64,000 nucleotides of DNA from Xenopus tropicalis (Eukaryota; Chordata; Amphibia; Anura; Pipidae). The notes beneath the pieces are model-generated. The model was not told where the DNA came from, searched no databases, and saw nothing but the letters and a program-made list of their open reading frames with translations. Positions 38,289-50,273 of the stretch are shown one piece after another. The stretch lies in the NCBI RefSeq assembly GCF_000004195.4, contig NC_030684.2, positions 105,291,929 through 105,355,928 of the forward strand, given 5' to 3'. The translations under genes were made by a program, and so were the position numbers. Numbering within the stretch: position 1 is the stretch's first letter; the number at the start of each line of letters is the position of its first letter.

Positions 38289-38875
38289 AGGGTTGATTCA
38301 CTAAAGTGCGATAATGCATATCACGAAAAAAACGCGCGATTCGCTAAAGTATTATTGCATGCGTAAAGTCGCATATTGCGTGCGTTAAATAGCACGCAAC
38401 CGCATGCATAATTTTACCGCATTGCGTTAATTCTCGCACAGAAATAATACTAATGCATGATTCACAAACACTTAGACGCTCTAAATGTCACATTAGTCTG
38501 TGCGAAAATTAACACCTACTTGGGGCAGGCGGTAATTATAGAAAAGTACAGTTATTGAGCTTTTGGCAACACAATATGGACTTTGCAGTGTGATTTATTC
38601 AAGTCTGTGTTGGCCCTAGAGTGATGCAGCCTCCAGTTTGCAGGGAAATGGTCATTTTCAAAAAAAGTAGTTTCACGAACGTAATGGTGTGCATGGCTAA
38701 TATGGTGTGTGCGCACGTGCGTTAATTAGCGCGCGCGACAAGTAGCGTGCTGCACTAATTAGCGTGCATTGCGTCGAATACCGCACGAAAATAGTCTTTG
38801 CGACTTAAAAATTGGACGCGATAACATTTTTAAAGCATGCTATAAATAGGGCTTGTTTTAACGTGAATCAACCCT
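38289..38875. mobile_element. Non-autonomous DNA transposon with CpG-rich ends
   Basis: 587 bp with ends AGGGTTGATTCAC and GTGAATCAACCCT, flanked by TAT on both sides (38286-38288 and 38876-38878). Each outer third is rich in cgcg, gcgt and ttaatt motifs that pair with the other side (for example gttaattctcgca and gcgttaattagcgcgcg). The centre is ordinary AT-rich DNA. Superfamily not decided; no transposase. Intronic in TMEM151. Confidence 0.7.
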
Positions 38876-41318
38876 TATGTGGTTATGGAGAGCTTGATTA
38901 AATCTATCAATAGGCCTGGTTGGTAATTTGTGATCTACCTGTGAGGTCAGAGTGGATTACCCTTTCTCTGCCTATACTGCAAGGGTCCACCCTGAGAGAG
39001 AGTCACCAGCACAGCATGTACAAATAGCATCACATAAAGAAGTAACTTTCTTTATTTGGAACCAAAAAAAGCATAAAAATAGGGATTACATTTATTAGGG
39101 ATTTCTCTATGCATGCTCATTTAAACACAGGTGAATATTTGCATTTAACTTTAATAAATAGAGAGCTGCCATATTGGTTGCTTTTATAAGGATGAAATTG
39201 CAAGAGCAATTCCCTCCAAGAGCAATGCCCTCTAGTGGCCAACTGAGCAAGGAAGAATATCTTGTTACTTGAGGAAAAAAAACATGCTGCTCATTATAGG
39301 TCAGCATAATTCTATTTAACAGCCATGGCTTTTTTTTGCTCTTTGAGAATTACTGATTGCCTACAAAATATCCATCTGTGTTTTTGGCATTAGTCATGGC
39401 TTATGGGCTGCTGCTCGCAGTGCTTCATATTGTAGCCAGTGGGAAACAAGCCTCTGTTATTGCTACTAGTCTTACTGCTGTGCCAGCAGCCTATTAATTA
39501 CACAGAGAGACAGTTATCCCGTTGTGGTGGTAGCACCCACGTAGTTATGGTGAAAGAAAGGTCAGTATCATAACAAAACGCTACCATCCTCTACAAATGA
39601 GAATATTATATATGCAGTGGTTTTATATATGCAGTGGTTTTTAGTCAAGGTCAAAGCTAGGCTTGGGATCTAAAAATCTCCCAAAGCTTTCAAAAACAAC
39701 TCCCAGCATTCTCAACCAACCACCCGTACCCTGATAGTTTGGGGAATTGCAATGCAGGGTGGCTGAAATGAGAAATGCCTGACACACCTGCCTTAGGACA
39801 CACTTAACACATGCAATTATTTTTCCAATGAACCATCAGTTCTTCATAATTGCCACTGAGAAAATATACCTGCATCCATGTTAATTGAAATCCTTTTAAC
39901 AGCATTGCACCAGGGCACAGGGGCCTATCTCATTAACGGTGTGGAATTTAGCCTGCAGCAGGAAACATGGCAAATCTATGCAATAGAGGCTCCACTGTGA
40001 GCAGTGCATGAGGGTGGAACACAGGCAGCTTTCAGGAGTATTAAATGGGGCCGGGGCTGTAATAAGTCATGGTGTGATTCTTGCCTCAGTCAGCAGGAGC
40101 AGGAGCCAGTACAATGATGGATTTAATGGCATTGTATAATTAGGGAGATAGCCTACTTATTGGCTGTTGCTTTAAATCTGCTTAGAGTGCACTCAATAAA
40201 TTTATGTCTGTCCCATGGAGCTTGTCATACAATATTTCTACTAATTGTAAATGTGCCAGTGCAAGGGTAAAGGACCAACTTTCCCCCAGTCTAACATACA
40301 AAAAATAGGACACTGGTATTTATAGGGTACGGTCGCACCCCTGCCCCAACAATAGTTATTCACTGAACAGAATCCATGTATTAGTCAATTGTTTTATAAT
40401 GCCATTTAGCACAATAGTTTGATATTGATGGAAGCACAGCAGGATAACATATATCTATAAACTTGCTGTGAGATGAGAAATATTGGACAAAAAAGAGAGG
40501 CTAAGGGCATATATATTAAAATTGGAGACAATTATCACCGGTGATGTTGCCGATAGCAATCAATCTGCAATTAGATTTGAACGATCACTTACAAGTTATA
40601 AAACAAAAGCAAGGATTTGATTTCTCTTGTGTGGCGCAGGTGCTTTGCTCCTTTCCTGTGGTTCCTGCAATTGTTTTGTATATGTCTGGCTGCAGGTGGC
40701 ACCGGCCAGGAACAGGAGCATTGCTCTGATTGGCTGTTTAGATGCAAAGGGCTGCTCAGAGGGAGGGAGCACTGAGGAGGAACCAAGATTTGGCCCTCAC
40801 GTAAGGAGCAGGTGCTCAGTCCTATAAATACATGACCACATCTATATGTACAGTATTTTGTTATCCGAAGATATCACATCTTACACGATTATGGGAAATC
40901 ATGCCAATAACCCACAAATTTGGCTTAATCCATTGTCTTCCAGAGACTGTTTCTGTCCTGAAAAAGAGACTGTGCTGGATGCAGCGAGGAAGGTGCTCCT
41001 GCAAATACCATCCAGCAGGTGAGATCTGGAGGTGTGGGTAGAAGTCCCATGCAAATGTTTACATTGTTTCTAAAAGCCACAACAAAAGGTTCTATTGTGA
41101 GTTTCTTAGTTTGCAATACCACTTTATATGGCTATACACATACCAATAATATTGTGCAAAACAAAGTTTAGGCATGTTCATTTCTTAAAACTTTGTGGAA
41201 CATGAATCTGTACTCTTGTCAGACTCTTGTTGACCATCTCTACACCCCTAGTAAACATTCTGGATGTTTTCTCTATAGTTCTTTTTTTCCGGAACTAAAA
41301 TTCTGCAAAGCTAATTAA

Positions 41319-41695
41319 AGGAAAAGGAAAGGTAAGAACTAAGTAAGCTTTATCAGAAAGGTCTATGTAAAAACAGCCATAAGCACTCACAGAAAAGCTG
41401 CACTGAGTCCTCTATCAAAAGAAACACAGGGTTTCTTGTTTCCTTTTTCGGGAACATGTTCTTCGGTATCAGACTTCCTCTCTTTTAGAGCTTATTCAGG
41501 ATTGGAGCTTGAGTCTGCTCAGTTCTCTCCTCTCTCGTCTCCTCCCTCCCATAAGAATGCATAAGAACTCACTTCCTCCTTCAGGAATGTGTGATCTGAG
41601 CTTCCAGTGGCTATAACTGCAGCAGGAAGCTACCAAGACCAAGCTAAAATGGTAGCTATCAGAGGGAGCTTCTAGGGCTTTTATTTTAACTCAGG
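41319..41695. mobile_element. T2-like MITE, right end lost
   Basis: Begins after TTAA (41315-41318) with AGGAAAAGGAAAGGT. The internal sequence resembles the 49.8 kb element in reverse order, but the right inverted end is missing. Intronic in TMEM151. Confidence 0.6.
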
Positions 41696-41928
41696 TAAAC
41701 TAAAGCTTCCTGGTGAATAAACATAGTGTTCTAGGTGGTACTAGTCTTTTTATGGAATTAAGACACATAAAAAATAGCCCTCTCAATAAATTAGGCTAAT
41801 CTGAGAACCTCAGTCTGTGGAAAACTGCACTGGCATCCAGAGCACATGCCCCTGGTCAGTAATTACCAAGGGGAAGAATGAAAATCACATTTGCCAGACA
41901 TAATGGCCACCATCTCCACCATGCTTTT

Positions 41929-41968
41929 GTACAGCGCTGCAGAATATGTTGGGGCTTTATAAATACAT
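41929..41968 (-). repeat. Dispersed repeat, second copy
   Basis: Reverse complement reads atttataaagccccaacata then ttctgcagcgctgtac, matching 2801-2842. Confidence 0.55.
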
Positions 41969-42172
41969 TTTAATAATAATAATGCTTTACCCACAATGGA
42001 GGATGGGGGTGGATCGTGTATTTGGGGAGGGGTACCTGTCTAGGGGTCCTGTGTTTTAAACATTTAGATGAAAGGATTATGGTCCCTTTTGAGGGAAATC
42101 ATTTTCCAGATAGTCATCATTACTTCCAACATAGCATGTTCTAAAACGAGTATTCCAGAAATCTCATGTTAA

Positions 42173-42667
42173 AGAAAAACTATACCCCCAAACATTGTAG
42201 ATCTCTATAAAAATATATTGCATAAACAAGCTCACATGTAAAACCCTGTTTTATCTAAATAAACCATTTTCATAAAAATATACTTTTTTTGTAGTGTGTG
42301 CTGTTGGGTACTCCTAATAGAAAATTGCCATTTTAAGAATTAAGGGCCGACCCCTGGGATCATAGGATTCACAGTGCACACAAACAAGCCAAGGCACACA
42401 TACATGCTAGGCCCCATCAGCCAATTAATGGACAGGGGTCTGTCTTTTGCTCCCACACTTCTTCCTGTTACAGTTAGAGCTGCATTATTTCTGGTCAGCT
42501 GATCTCTGAGGGAGCACAGAGCCCATCACTAAATGGTGGCTCAAGGGAAAAGATGTAAAAGGGCAATGTTTACTATACAAACATTTGGAGAGATTCTTTA
42601 ATAGGTCATTTTACATAATATAAACTATCTGCTGGTTAAGTATTCCTTCTGTGGGTATAGTTTTCCT
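42173..42667. mobile_element. T2/Kolobok-like MITE
   Basis: 495 bp between TTAA sites (42169-42172 and 42668-42671). Ends AGAAAAACTATACCC and GGGTATAGTTTTCCT are inverted. The internal stretch tcttcctgttacagttagag and tgatctctgag recurs near 35090-35150, a partial second copy. Intronic in TMEM151. Confidence 0.82.
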
Positions 42668-44322
42668 TTAAAATTACCTTTCACAATTCCTCAGCATTTC
42701 AGAGTCTTTTTTGATCTGCTTGAAAAAAATGAATATGTAAATGCAAAATGTTGGATCTGTCAAAATAGAAATAAATTAATAATGAGTTCTACATTTTATT
42801 ATTGAATCTGGAATGCACCCCTATTTCACATTATAAATAAACATGTGAAGATTGCTTTTCATTTACCATGTGTGTGTAAAGCATTTACATATTTACTGTC
42901 TCTTTGATGCCAGCTTTGTTCTTTATAGTCCCATCCTATTCACTGTTCACACATGGCCAAGTCAACACCTTCTGCCTAGGCATTTGGTATGGAAGCCACA
43001 GTTGGCTCCCTTGGCTTTATTCCACTCTCCAGAGTATTTGGAGGACAACTGCTCTGTGTAACATTGCCCACCCAGTCTGCTAGACCCGTCAGTATATCAG
43101 CAACTGTCAGTTACTCCTGAAGAGTCTTGCCATTATAACTATAAGCATTTGCTTTTCAAAATGTATTTTCAAAAACATTGTCCTCTTACATTAATATATA
43201 CATTTTCACTAGTAAGCAGTGTTGTACATCCCTCTCCTTCACACTACTATTGATTTTTTAATGTTTGCCTTTTCCAGGTACTTGGGAGGTTTCAGCCACT
43301 AACACAGTCTTATATTCGCAGTAGAAAGAATGTTAATGCCTGAAATCTACCAGATAGATGGAAGGGGGGGATGTTAGAAAAATCAATAGTTATCTCATAT
43401 CAGTTGAACAGAAGTAAGGGGGTCCATGGAAAAGGTCAAGAAAGGATTTTAATGTTTCAGAAGAAGCCTCGCTAGAATTGCAGAGGCATAAACTGACTGT
43501 TAACGGGTATACTGCAAGGTTAAATCCCTGAATATCCGGAATGTGAGGCTCATTGGCAGTGGAAGAAGATGCTGCTATTCCCTTAAAGTTCTAATATTTT
43601 CGGATGCCCACTACTGCATGCTGCGGGGGTGATCCTAATGAAGATGGATGTGTTGCTGAGTAATGATTTGCAAGGGGATGCACTCTACATACTGCAAAGC
43701 TTTGTATTCCTCATTACAAATACTGCCCAGTACAGTACTCCTAGCAAAGCAATCTGTTACAGACGAGCACCCAAAGTGGGATCAATAGGTCAGCTTCAGT
43801 GAGGTGCATCAAGGCTTGTGGCTAGGAAGTGGTAAAGAAAAAGCCCACTGACCAATGCTTCAATTCTTTTCGCTAGAAGAGGGAAAGTATGCTGACTGTC
43901 GAACATTACTGCCTGCAGGGGTCCACAGACAGGAGATGAGTAGAACAGCCCTTAATTTAAAAAATAATATGATGGGCATTCTGACACTAGACATTTTTCT
44001 GTTAGATGGGGCATAATGTATCATGCTACACAACCCAAGAAGCTGCACAGAAATGAGATACATGAGATAGTCTTGAAAAGGGCACTGCCCAAAAAAGGTG
44101 ACCATGTGATGACACCTCACAATTTAAGACGTTTTTTCACCCTCTAAGACAAATTGTAGAACATTTTGCTAAACAGAAGCCTAACTTTATTCAACAACAT
44201 ATTTGTAAATTAATTTGTTTGGGATAAAATCCTGAAATTCAAACACCTTGGACTAATTATTAGCTTAGTTCATCACCAGCTGGAACAACAGGTAGCATAT
44301 CACTGCCACATAGAGTGACCTG

Positions 44323-44510
44323 GCAACACAATGGTGAAGTAGTTAACACTGTTGCTTTAGAGCACTCCAGGCCTAGGTTCAGTTCTAACCATGACACTAT
44401 CCTGCATGCAGTGTATATCTTTTCTGTTCTTGCATGGGTTTCCTACCTTAATCCAAGAACATATAGGCAGATTAAATGGCTCCTGAGGAAACTGGTGTGA
44501 GGGCCATGTA
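44323..44510 (+). mobile_element. tRNA-derived SINE
   Basis: The head has an A-box-like tggtgaagtagttaacac and a B-box-like ggttcagttcta, followed by the body tgcatgcagtgtatatcttt and cttgcatgggtttcct. This body is shared with the other two SINE copies in the window. Intronic in TMEM151. Confidence 0.65.
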
Positions 44511-44967
44511 GGTTTGGTGACAATAGCCACCACATATAAATATTCTATCGCATATAAATATAGTATTATACTTTCTGTTACTGGGAACTGCTGATTGGTA
44601 GCCACCATGCTAAAAATAAATCTAAATATATTATGATAACTTCTCCTATAGGTAGCCACCCAAAACAGAATTTCACCATCCTTTCCTGTATATAGGGAAA
44701 GGATAATAGTTAATCTAGCTAACCAGGTGACAATTGTAGCAAATGCATATATATACAGTACAGTATATCATGAGAAAACTTCTTACATATTTCAGTAGAG
44801 GATTTTCTGTTGACAAACAGAGCTGCCACTTCCCTAGAGAACAAGGTGACCATACAAGGGCCAAAACTCTTCATAATCCAACTAATTTGACTGTGAGTCA
44901 AATGGATGGATACAATATTCTACTATTCTGTTTGTTCAGGCCAACAACCTGAGCGATCGGAACAGCA

Positions 44968-45159
44968 TAAGTACGAAGACACACGGGGCACTATAACTTT
45001 TTAAAAAGTAGCGGCGTCTAATCTGCGCAAAGGAAATGCACGCACGATTTGTCGCAGCGACAGAATTATTCTCTATGGCGAAAAGTCGGCACGATTAGTC
45101 GCCACGACTAGATTCATTGAAAGTAGCAGCGACTAATCGCGCCATGTGTTTTTGCCCTA
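44968..45159. mobile_element. Short MITE of the gattag-motif type
   Basis: Left end gaagacacacggggc and right end gccatgtgtttttgccct are imperfectly inverted; inside are gcgacagaatt, cacgattagtcgcc and gcagcgactaatcgcg. Located in the TMEM151 intron. Confidence 0.5.
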
Positions 45160-45524
45160 GAGAGAAAAGGAGCTGCAGAAGCACACATCCTTATCTGCCC
45201 ATGCACCATATTCTGTCCACGTGTCCATTCAACACAAATATATTGGTGGGAATCATCTCCCTAACATACATGTACTGCAAGTACGAAAATATGATCATTG
45301 TTACTCCAATTTTATATTGACCTGTCTGCTGTCAATAAGGGGATTTGTCCTACTGGACTTCTAAATTGATCCTTTCCATCTCTACATTTCCAGTGCTTTG
45401 CTTTGGAGTTCATGAAGGTTAGGTAGATATATATTAATGCATATTTTATACAGCCATTGAAATAATGGAAGTTATGCTTAAATCTAATGCTGGGAAATTA
45501 TAGGGAAAAACAAGCTATAATGAT

Positions 45525-45525
45525 G

Positions 45526-45574
<49 letters not shown>

Positions 45575-45577
45575 CAG

Positions 45578-45611
<34 letters not shown>

Positions 45612-45650
45612 CATACAGTGTATATATATATACATACATACAGTATATTT
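45525..45650. repeat. (TA)n microsatellite with catacag interruptions
   Basis: Long TA tracts separated by catacagta and tacatacata motifs. Intronic in TMEM151. Confidence 0.95.
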
Positions 45651-46373
45651 AACATCCTCAGTTTAGTATCAGTTAATATTACCACCAGTACTATAAATCT
45701 CTTCTCTTTATACAGTCCCTCGTGTAATTTCTAAAGAACTTTATATAAATGAAAGAAAGATGATATCTATAATGAATGAATTACAAGCAAGTAAGGGGAT
45801 TCCTGCTGCTTTCCCCTTTACTGTACAACAGAGAATTCCCTGCCTTTATGTCAATTCTCCCATATCTTACATAATGGTGGTTCCTTTTAATGTGGGTTTC
45901 CCTGATAGTATAGCATTTTCTTTAGGGCTAAGATATAGTCACCCAAGTGTGTTTGTGTGGGGAAGGGGACACCAGGAAACCAATGGTATCATCATGCCTA
46001 AATATCAGTAAAACTCTTCTATTTCATGGTGCCAATATAGTGTGTATGGCATCCTACTGTGTAAACATATGTTTTTTTATTTGAATTGTAATGGGAGTTG
46101 TCATACTACTTGCCTCTCATTTAGGCACTCTAAATAAATTAGCTCCTCCGTGATTAAAATAGATGCTTCTAAATTATTGAAATCTATGTAGAATATATCT
46201 GCCAAGGCAAGAATGGAAACTCCCAGTCATTTGTATGTTCAAATATGCAGGCATGCCCTCTGTTATTTTTGATGTTTAATACCGACAAATTGCCTGGATT
46301 ACATTATTCTAGGTAAGACTAATAATGAGCCCAATTATTTGGAGGATCTTTAGTCATGTGTATAAAAAATGAA

Positions 46374-46836
46374 AGGTTAAGTTCAGCTTTAAAATGCTAT
46401 TGATGGAACTGTTCTTTGTGACTTTTTAATTGGTCTTCATCACTTATAATTTTTGAATTATAAGCCTTCATTGTCTGCCTCTTTACAGCCTTTAACTGAA
46501 AATGCTTTCTGGTTGTCAGGGTCTCTGACCCCAGCAACCAAAAACAGCTTGACTGTGCAGCTTCAGTTTAACTGTTATATGCATTTCATATGTCTTCTCT
46601 TTCTCTTTTAGACACTCTTCTAGTCATCTTCCAGTCTGTTTTTGAACCAATGCTTGATTGCTAAAGTAAGTAAGCCCTAGCAACCAGGCACAGTGTACAT
46701 TTGAAGCCAGGTAAGTGCAAATAATAACAATTATATTTAAAAAAAATCCAAAAACCAAAAAGTGAAGACTAATTGTAAACTGTCTTAGAATACCATGATC
46801 TACACCACACTAAAAGTAAACTTTAAGGTGAACTAA
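46374..46836. mobile_element. T2-like MITE, diverged
   Basis: Left gaaaggttaagttcagcttt and right aaagtaaactttaaggtgaa are inverted, and the inside has gggtctctgaccccagcaac and ccctagcaaccaggc, shared with the element at 31.1 kb. Intronic in TMEM151. Confidence 0.65.
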
Positions 46837-47789
46837 CTGTTCACTATTAGTGAACTAACTGTTCACTAATAGTGGAAAATTGTTAGATAATGTTAGCAGC
46901 TGACACTAACCTGTGTGCTTCAAGATGTTAAACTACAACTCCAATCATTCCTTAACTGCTTAGGGCTGGAAATTGACAGCACCTAGAAGGTGACAGGCTG
47001 AATATACCTGATTATACAGTGTCAGTCTTGTAGGTAAGAAATACCTTTAGTACACTATCCACTGCTCATTGCTAGATGTGCTTAGGCAGAGCAAGGGCTA
47101 GAAGAAAAGGGTTGCTAGGGAGCTCCTGTACATACAGCAATGTGCAAGTGCTAATAAGAAGCCGCAGTGTGTACACTGGTGCCTGGCTTGGCGGCTTTCT
47201 GCAGCAGCAATGCGTTTGGCACAGTGGTGTCTGTCCTGCAGGCAAACACGGAAACCTGAGAGAGGAGGGGCCCCTTGAATCCACCTCTGTGCTACACTGG
47301 GAGACTCTATGGGGAATGAGCGGTTGCCTCGGTTCCCTGGGTGATTCCTTATCTTGCAGCAACACATTGGCGTTTAGTATCTCTCATCAACCGGGCAGCA
47401 ACAAGCACAGCACTGCAGCTTCTGGGCAGCAGTCACTTAACCCCTTACCCAACAGCACTGACAGCAGCCACATTATTCATATTTACAGTACCCAGGATAT
47501 ATTTTGGAAAGCATAGAGTGCAATAGAGTGTAACAGAGATGCGGTACAATTCCCTACACATGCCTGGGCACTACAGTTGCATCCACTCTGCCTGTGCCAC
47601 ACATGTCATTCAGTGATACAGAAATGATACAACAGTGTGTAGTACAGCATAAATGGTGCTGCATACATTATATATAAAACTAATAAGCACACTGTAGCTG
47701 GCTGTGTGTGTGTGAGCGAGGAGTTCTCAGACTTTGTGTTATGATGTGACATGCTGGATAGGAAAGTGCTCATGACCTTGATTGCTCAC

Positions 47790-47900
47790 CTCTTCTCTCA
47801 CATCCACATCAGTTGTAGCTGCTGCTGCTGCTGCCTCTTCACCTGGGCTGTTTGCAGGGGTCTCTGCCACTGCCTCAGCAGGTTCCCCCTCAGCAGACAT
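47790..47900 (-). CDS. tmem151b: TMEM151 family protein, exon 1 (start codon, alanine-rich N-terminus)
   Basis: First coding exon, 111 nt or 37 codons, in phase 0. It starts at ATG 47900 with A at -3, and an in-frame TGA lies 24 nt upstream of it, so this is the first usable start. It encodes MSAEGEPAEAVAETP, then ANSPGEE, a run of six alanines, and TTDVDVREE. The frame ends at GAG followed by a GTGAGC donor (47789-47784). Joined to exon 2 it reads REE-QRP, exactly the EEQRP junction known in TMEM151A/B, and TMEM151B also has an alanine run at this place. The exon is too short to appear as an isolated long ORF; splice logic and homology support it. The N-terminal part is acidic and low complexity, probably disordered. 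Confidence 0.9.
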
Positions 47901-49319
47901 CCTTGGCCATGCTATGCCTCCCAGTCACCCCGTTGCTGGTGTGTGTGTCAGATCCTCTGCTCTACAAGAAACAGTCAGCATCACTTGGTACAGGGAGCTT
48001 CCAGCCAATGCTGCAGTCTGCACCCCATCAACCCCACAGCTGGAACAGGTTCCTCACACCCATTGCCTTCCCTGTATCACCTTCCCTGTATCACCCCCTT
48101 CCTGACCCCCACCCCCATGGAGAGAGAAGGGAGGGTGAAGGCAGAAGCCCCCCCTGCCTATCCCACAGCCCCTCCATGGGAGCTATGAGGGGTCACCTTA
48201 TCTGCACAAACAGAAATGGCACATGGGCAAAGTAGATTGCAGCCTGCCACTCACTGCAGAGATGAAGGGAACTTCAGGCAAAGGCAAGGTAATAAGCAAG
48301 AAAGATGTGAAGGGGGAAAGCACAAGGCTTTTTCCTCTCTGATGTCTCAGTTGTGTGCACACCCCCTTCTCTCCTCCTCAGCATTAAATCAGAGCTGGAG
48401 GTATCTGTTCTGTCTCTCACACACACTCCATTAACATTCAGTGGCTTCCTTAAAGCAGCAGCCTTTCATGTTTACCTTCGGCACAGGAGCATGCTGTAAT
48501 ATGTGATACCCAGTGACCTCATGCTGTTCCCTCCTCTTCATAGTGCCGTGCTGCAGCTGTGCCTTTAACTCGCATAGACCTTCACTTTACTGGGGGGGAG
48601 ACTGGCTTCCCTGCTGTTGGCACAAGGGATGCTGTGAAACATCACTGATCACCGAAAATCATCTCCTTTATGTTGTCAGTAGCTGCCTGCACCTATCTGC
48701 CATGGAAATACAATTATTCTTGGCATGCAGGGTTTCATATCTATAATGGCAGCATATTCATAAAGGCTATACAGTTACAGATATATGTGATATATATATA
48801 CAGTAGATGTGTGTATATATACTGTATGTGTGTATATTTCCGTTTATTTATAAAGCCCTAATATATTCATCCCTGTGAATGATATATAATAGAAATACTA
48901 AAACTATAGACTGCCAGGGCCAAATATACCACTTTCTCTGGCTTTGTGTTTCTCGCCCACTCACAATATATTTTTATTTTGTAAGTGCACAGAGATCCAA
49001 CTTACAGTTTCGGTTTATTTAAGTACCAGTGGCTGAGAGAAGCTCTGTGCAAAATGAGCTAAAACAAGGAAAGTGGGTGTGGAGGATACATACATACAGC
49101 CTGAGAAGTCTGAAGGTACCTCTTCTGCCTACCCCTAGTCTGGGATCACATACCCCTGGCGTTGCTTTTTACTGCGCTCCCCCCTCCGTCTGTGAAGTCA
49201 CTGCACATGCGCGTGCCAGCGCCACACATTCACACAGGGGAAAAGTGGGAGGGGGGAGAATGGCCGGTCGGGTTGCCTAGGGTGCCCAGCCTGCTTGGCC
49301 CGTCTTTGGTTCAGTGCTT
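47901..49319 (-). promoter_or_regulatory. Upstream region and probable promoter/5' UTR of the TMEM151 gene
   Basis: The DNA upstream of the start codon is moderately GC-rich to about 48.6 kb and free of recognised transposons, unlike its surroundings. A pyrimidine-rich acceptor-like site (ctgtttcttgtag) lies about 65 nt upstream of the ATG on the minus strand, so a separate non-coding first exon is possible. A TA/TG-rich low-complexity stretch lies near 48780-48835. No TATA box or initiator can be assigned with confidence. Plus-strand reading frames here have no recognisable similarity and are treated as chance. Confidence 0.4.
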
Positions 49320-49323
49320 TTAA

Positions 49324-49717
49324 AGGAGCAGTAAACCCGCTTGTTCAACATGCGTTCAATGAATAAGGCTTGTGCTGAACATAAATTTTTGCCTATTGTT
49401 TTAATCATGAATAATCTGTTATTGCTATTTACTATGCTAAACAGAGCAAATGGGGAAATTAAAGCTACTCCATGTTTGGCACAACAGATAATTAAAATAC
49501 AAAGGCACAAATAACCTTCCTGTATAATTGACTTCTACTACCAAAACAACAAAGGGTATAGGGAGGTGGGTTAAATACTGGTAATCTAACTCAGTTTCTC
49601 ATTTTGTTTTCCTATTAAATTGAAAAAATAACACAAAACAGATTTTTCATGATTTAAACAATAAGCAATTAGGCTTATTGATAGCACTTATGTTAAAAAA
49701 GGGGGGTATACTGTCCA
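49324..49717. mobile_element. T2/Kolobok-like MITE
   Basis: 394 bp between TTAA sites (49320-49323 and 49718-49721). Ends AGGAGCAGTAAACCCGC and GGGGGGTATACTGTCCA are imperfectly inverted. It lies only 76 bp from the next T2-like element. Confidence 0.7.
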
Positions 49718-49797
49718 TTAAAGGGAATATAAAGTCTTTGGAGAGATTTAAGAAGATATGGGCATCTGAGCAATTTTGAAATATATTTTTATTTTAA

Positions 49798-50273
49798 AGG
49801 AGAAGGAAAGGCATTTCAGCATTTTATTTCCAATAGATTAGACACAATAGTGCAAGCTAGAACACCATATTTATTCTGTAGAAAGCTTTACCATACCTGA
49901 GTAAATAGCCCTAGAAGCCCCTCTGTTTGCTTAAGATAGCAGCTGCCATTTTAGCATGGTCTCAGTAGATTCCGTGCTGCAGCTCTAGCTGCTGGTAGCT
50001 CAGATTACACAGAGTTGGGGGGGGGGGAATTTTATGGGAGGGGGAGGAGGAGAGGGAGAGAAGAACAAAATGAGCAGACTTGTGCCGTGCCCTGAAGGAT
50101 TTTTCTGAGAGCAGGAAGTCTGACACAGAAGAACATGTGTACACAAAAGTAGACAAGAAATCAAGTGTTTCTTTTGAAAGAAGACTCAGTGCAGCGTTTC
50201 TGTGAGTGTTTATGGCTGTATTTGCATAGATCTTTCTGATAAAGCTTACGTAGTGTTTACCTTTCCTTCTTCT
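49798..50273. mobile_element. T2/Kolobok-like MITE
   Basis: 476 bp between TTAA sites (49794-49797 and 50274-50277), ends AGGAGAAGGAAAGGC and TACCTTTCCTTCTTCT inverted. A G-run and purine-rich block lie near 50016-50065. It shares internal sequence with the copy at 41.3 kb (gctgcagctctag versus ctataactgcagcaggaagc, in opposite order). Confidence 0.82.

Larger units (their letters stand above)
34467..47789 (-). other. Intron 1 of the TMEM151 gene (13.3 kb), repeat-rich
   Basis: GT-AG intron between the two coding exons, phase 0. It contains no other supported gene. Recognisable contents, listed separately, are (TA)n tracts, a hammerhead-like dispersed repeat, several MITEs and a SINE. I see no feature in 34480-34900, 36000-37226, 37640-38285, 38880-41314 (apart from unassigned unique-looking sequence), 42672-44320, 45160-45525, 45660-46370 or 46840-47780. 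The stretch 47050-47530 is more GC-rich and close to exon 1, so it could hold regulatory sequence, but no defined motif stands out. Confidence 0.8.

Noticed and set aside
47751..48235. Plus-strand frames over TMEM151 exon 1 and upstream
   Set aside because: Shadow frames opposite a supported exon, low complexity, no similarity.
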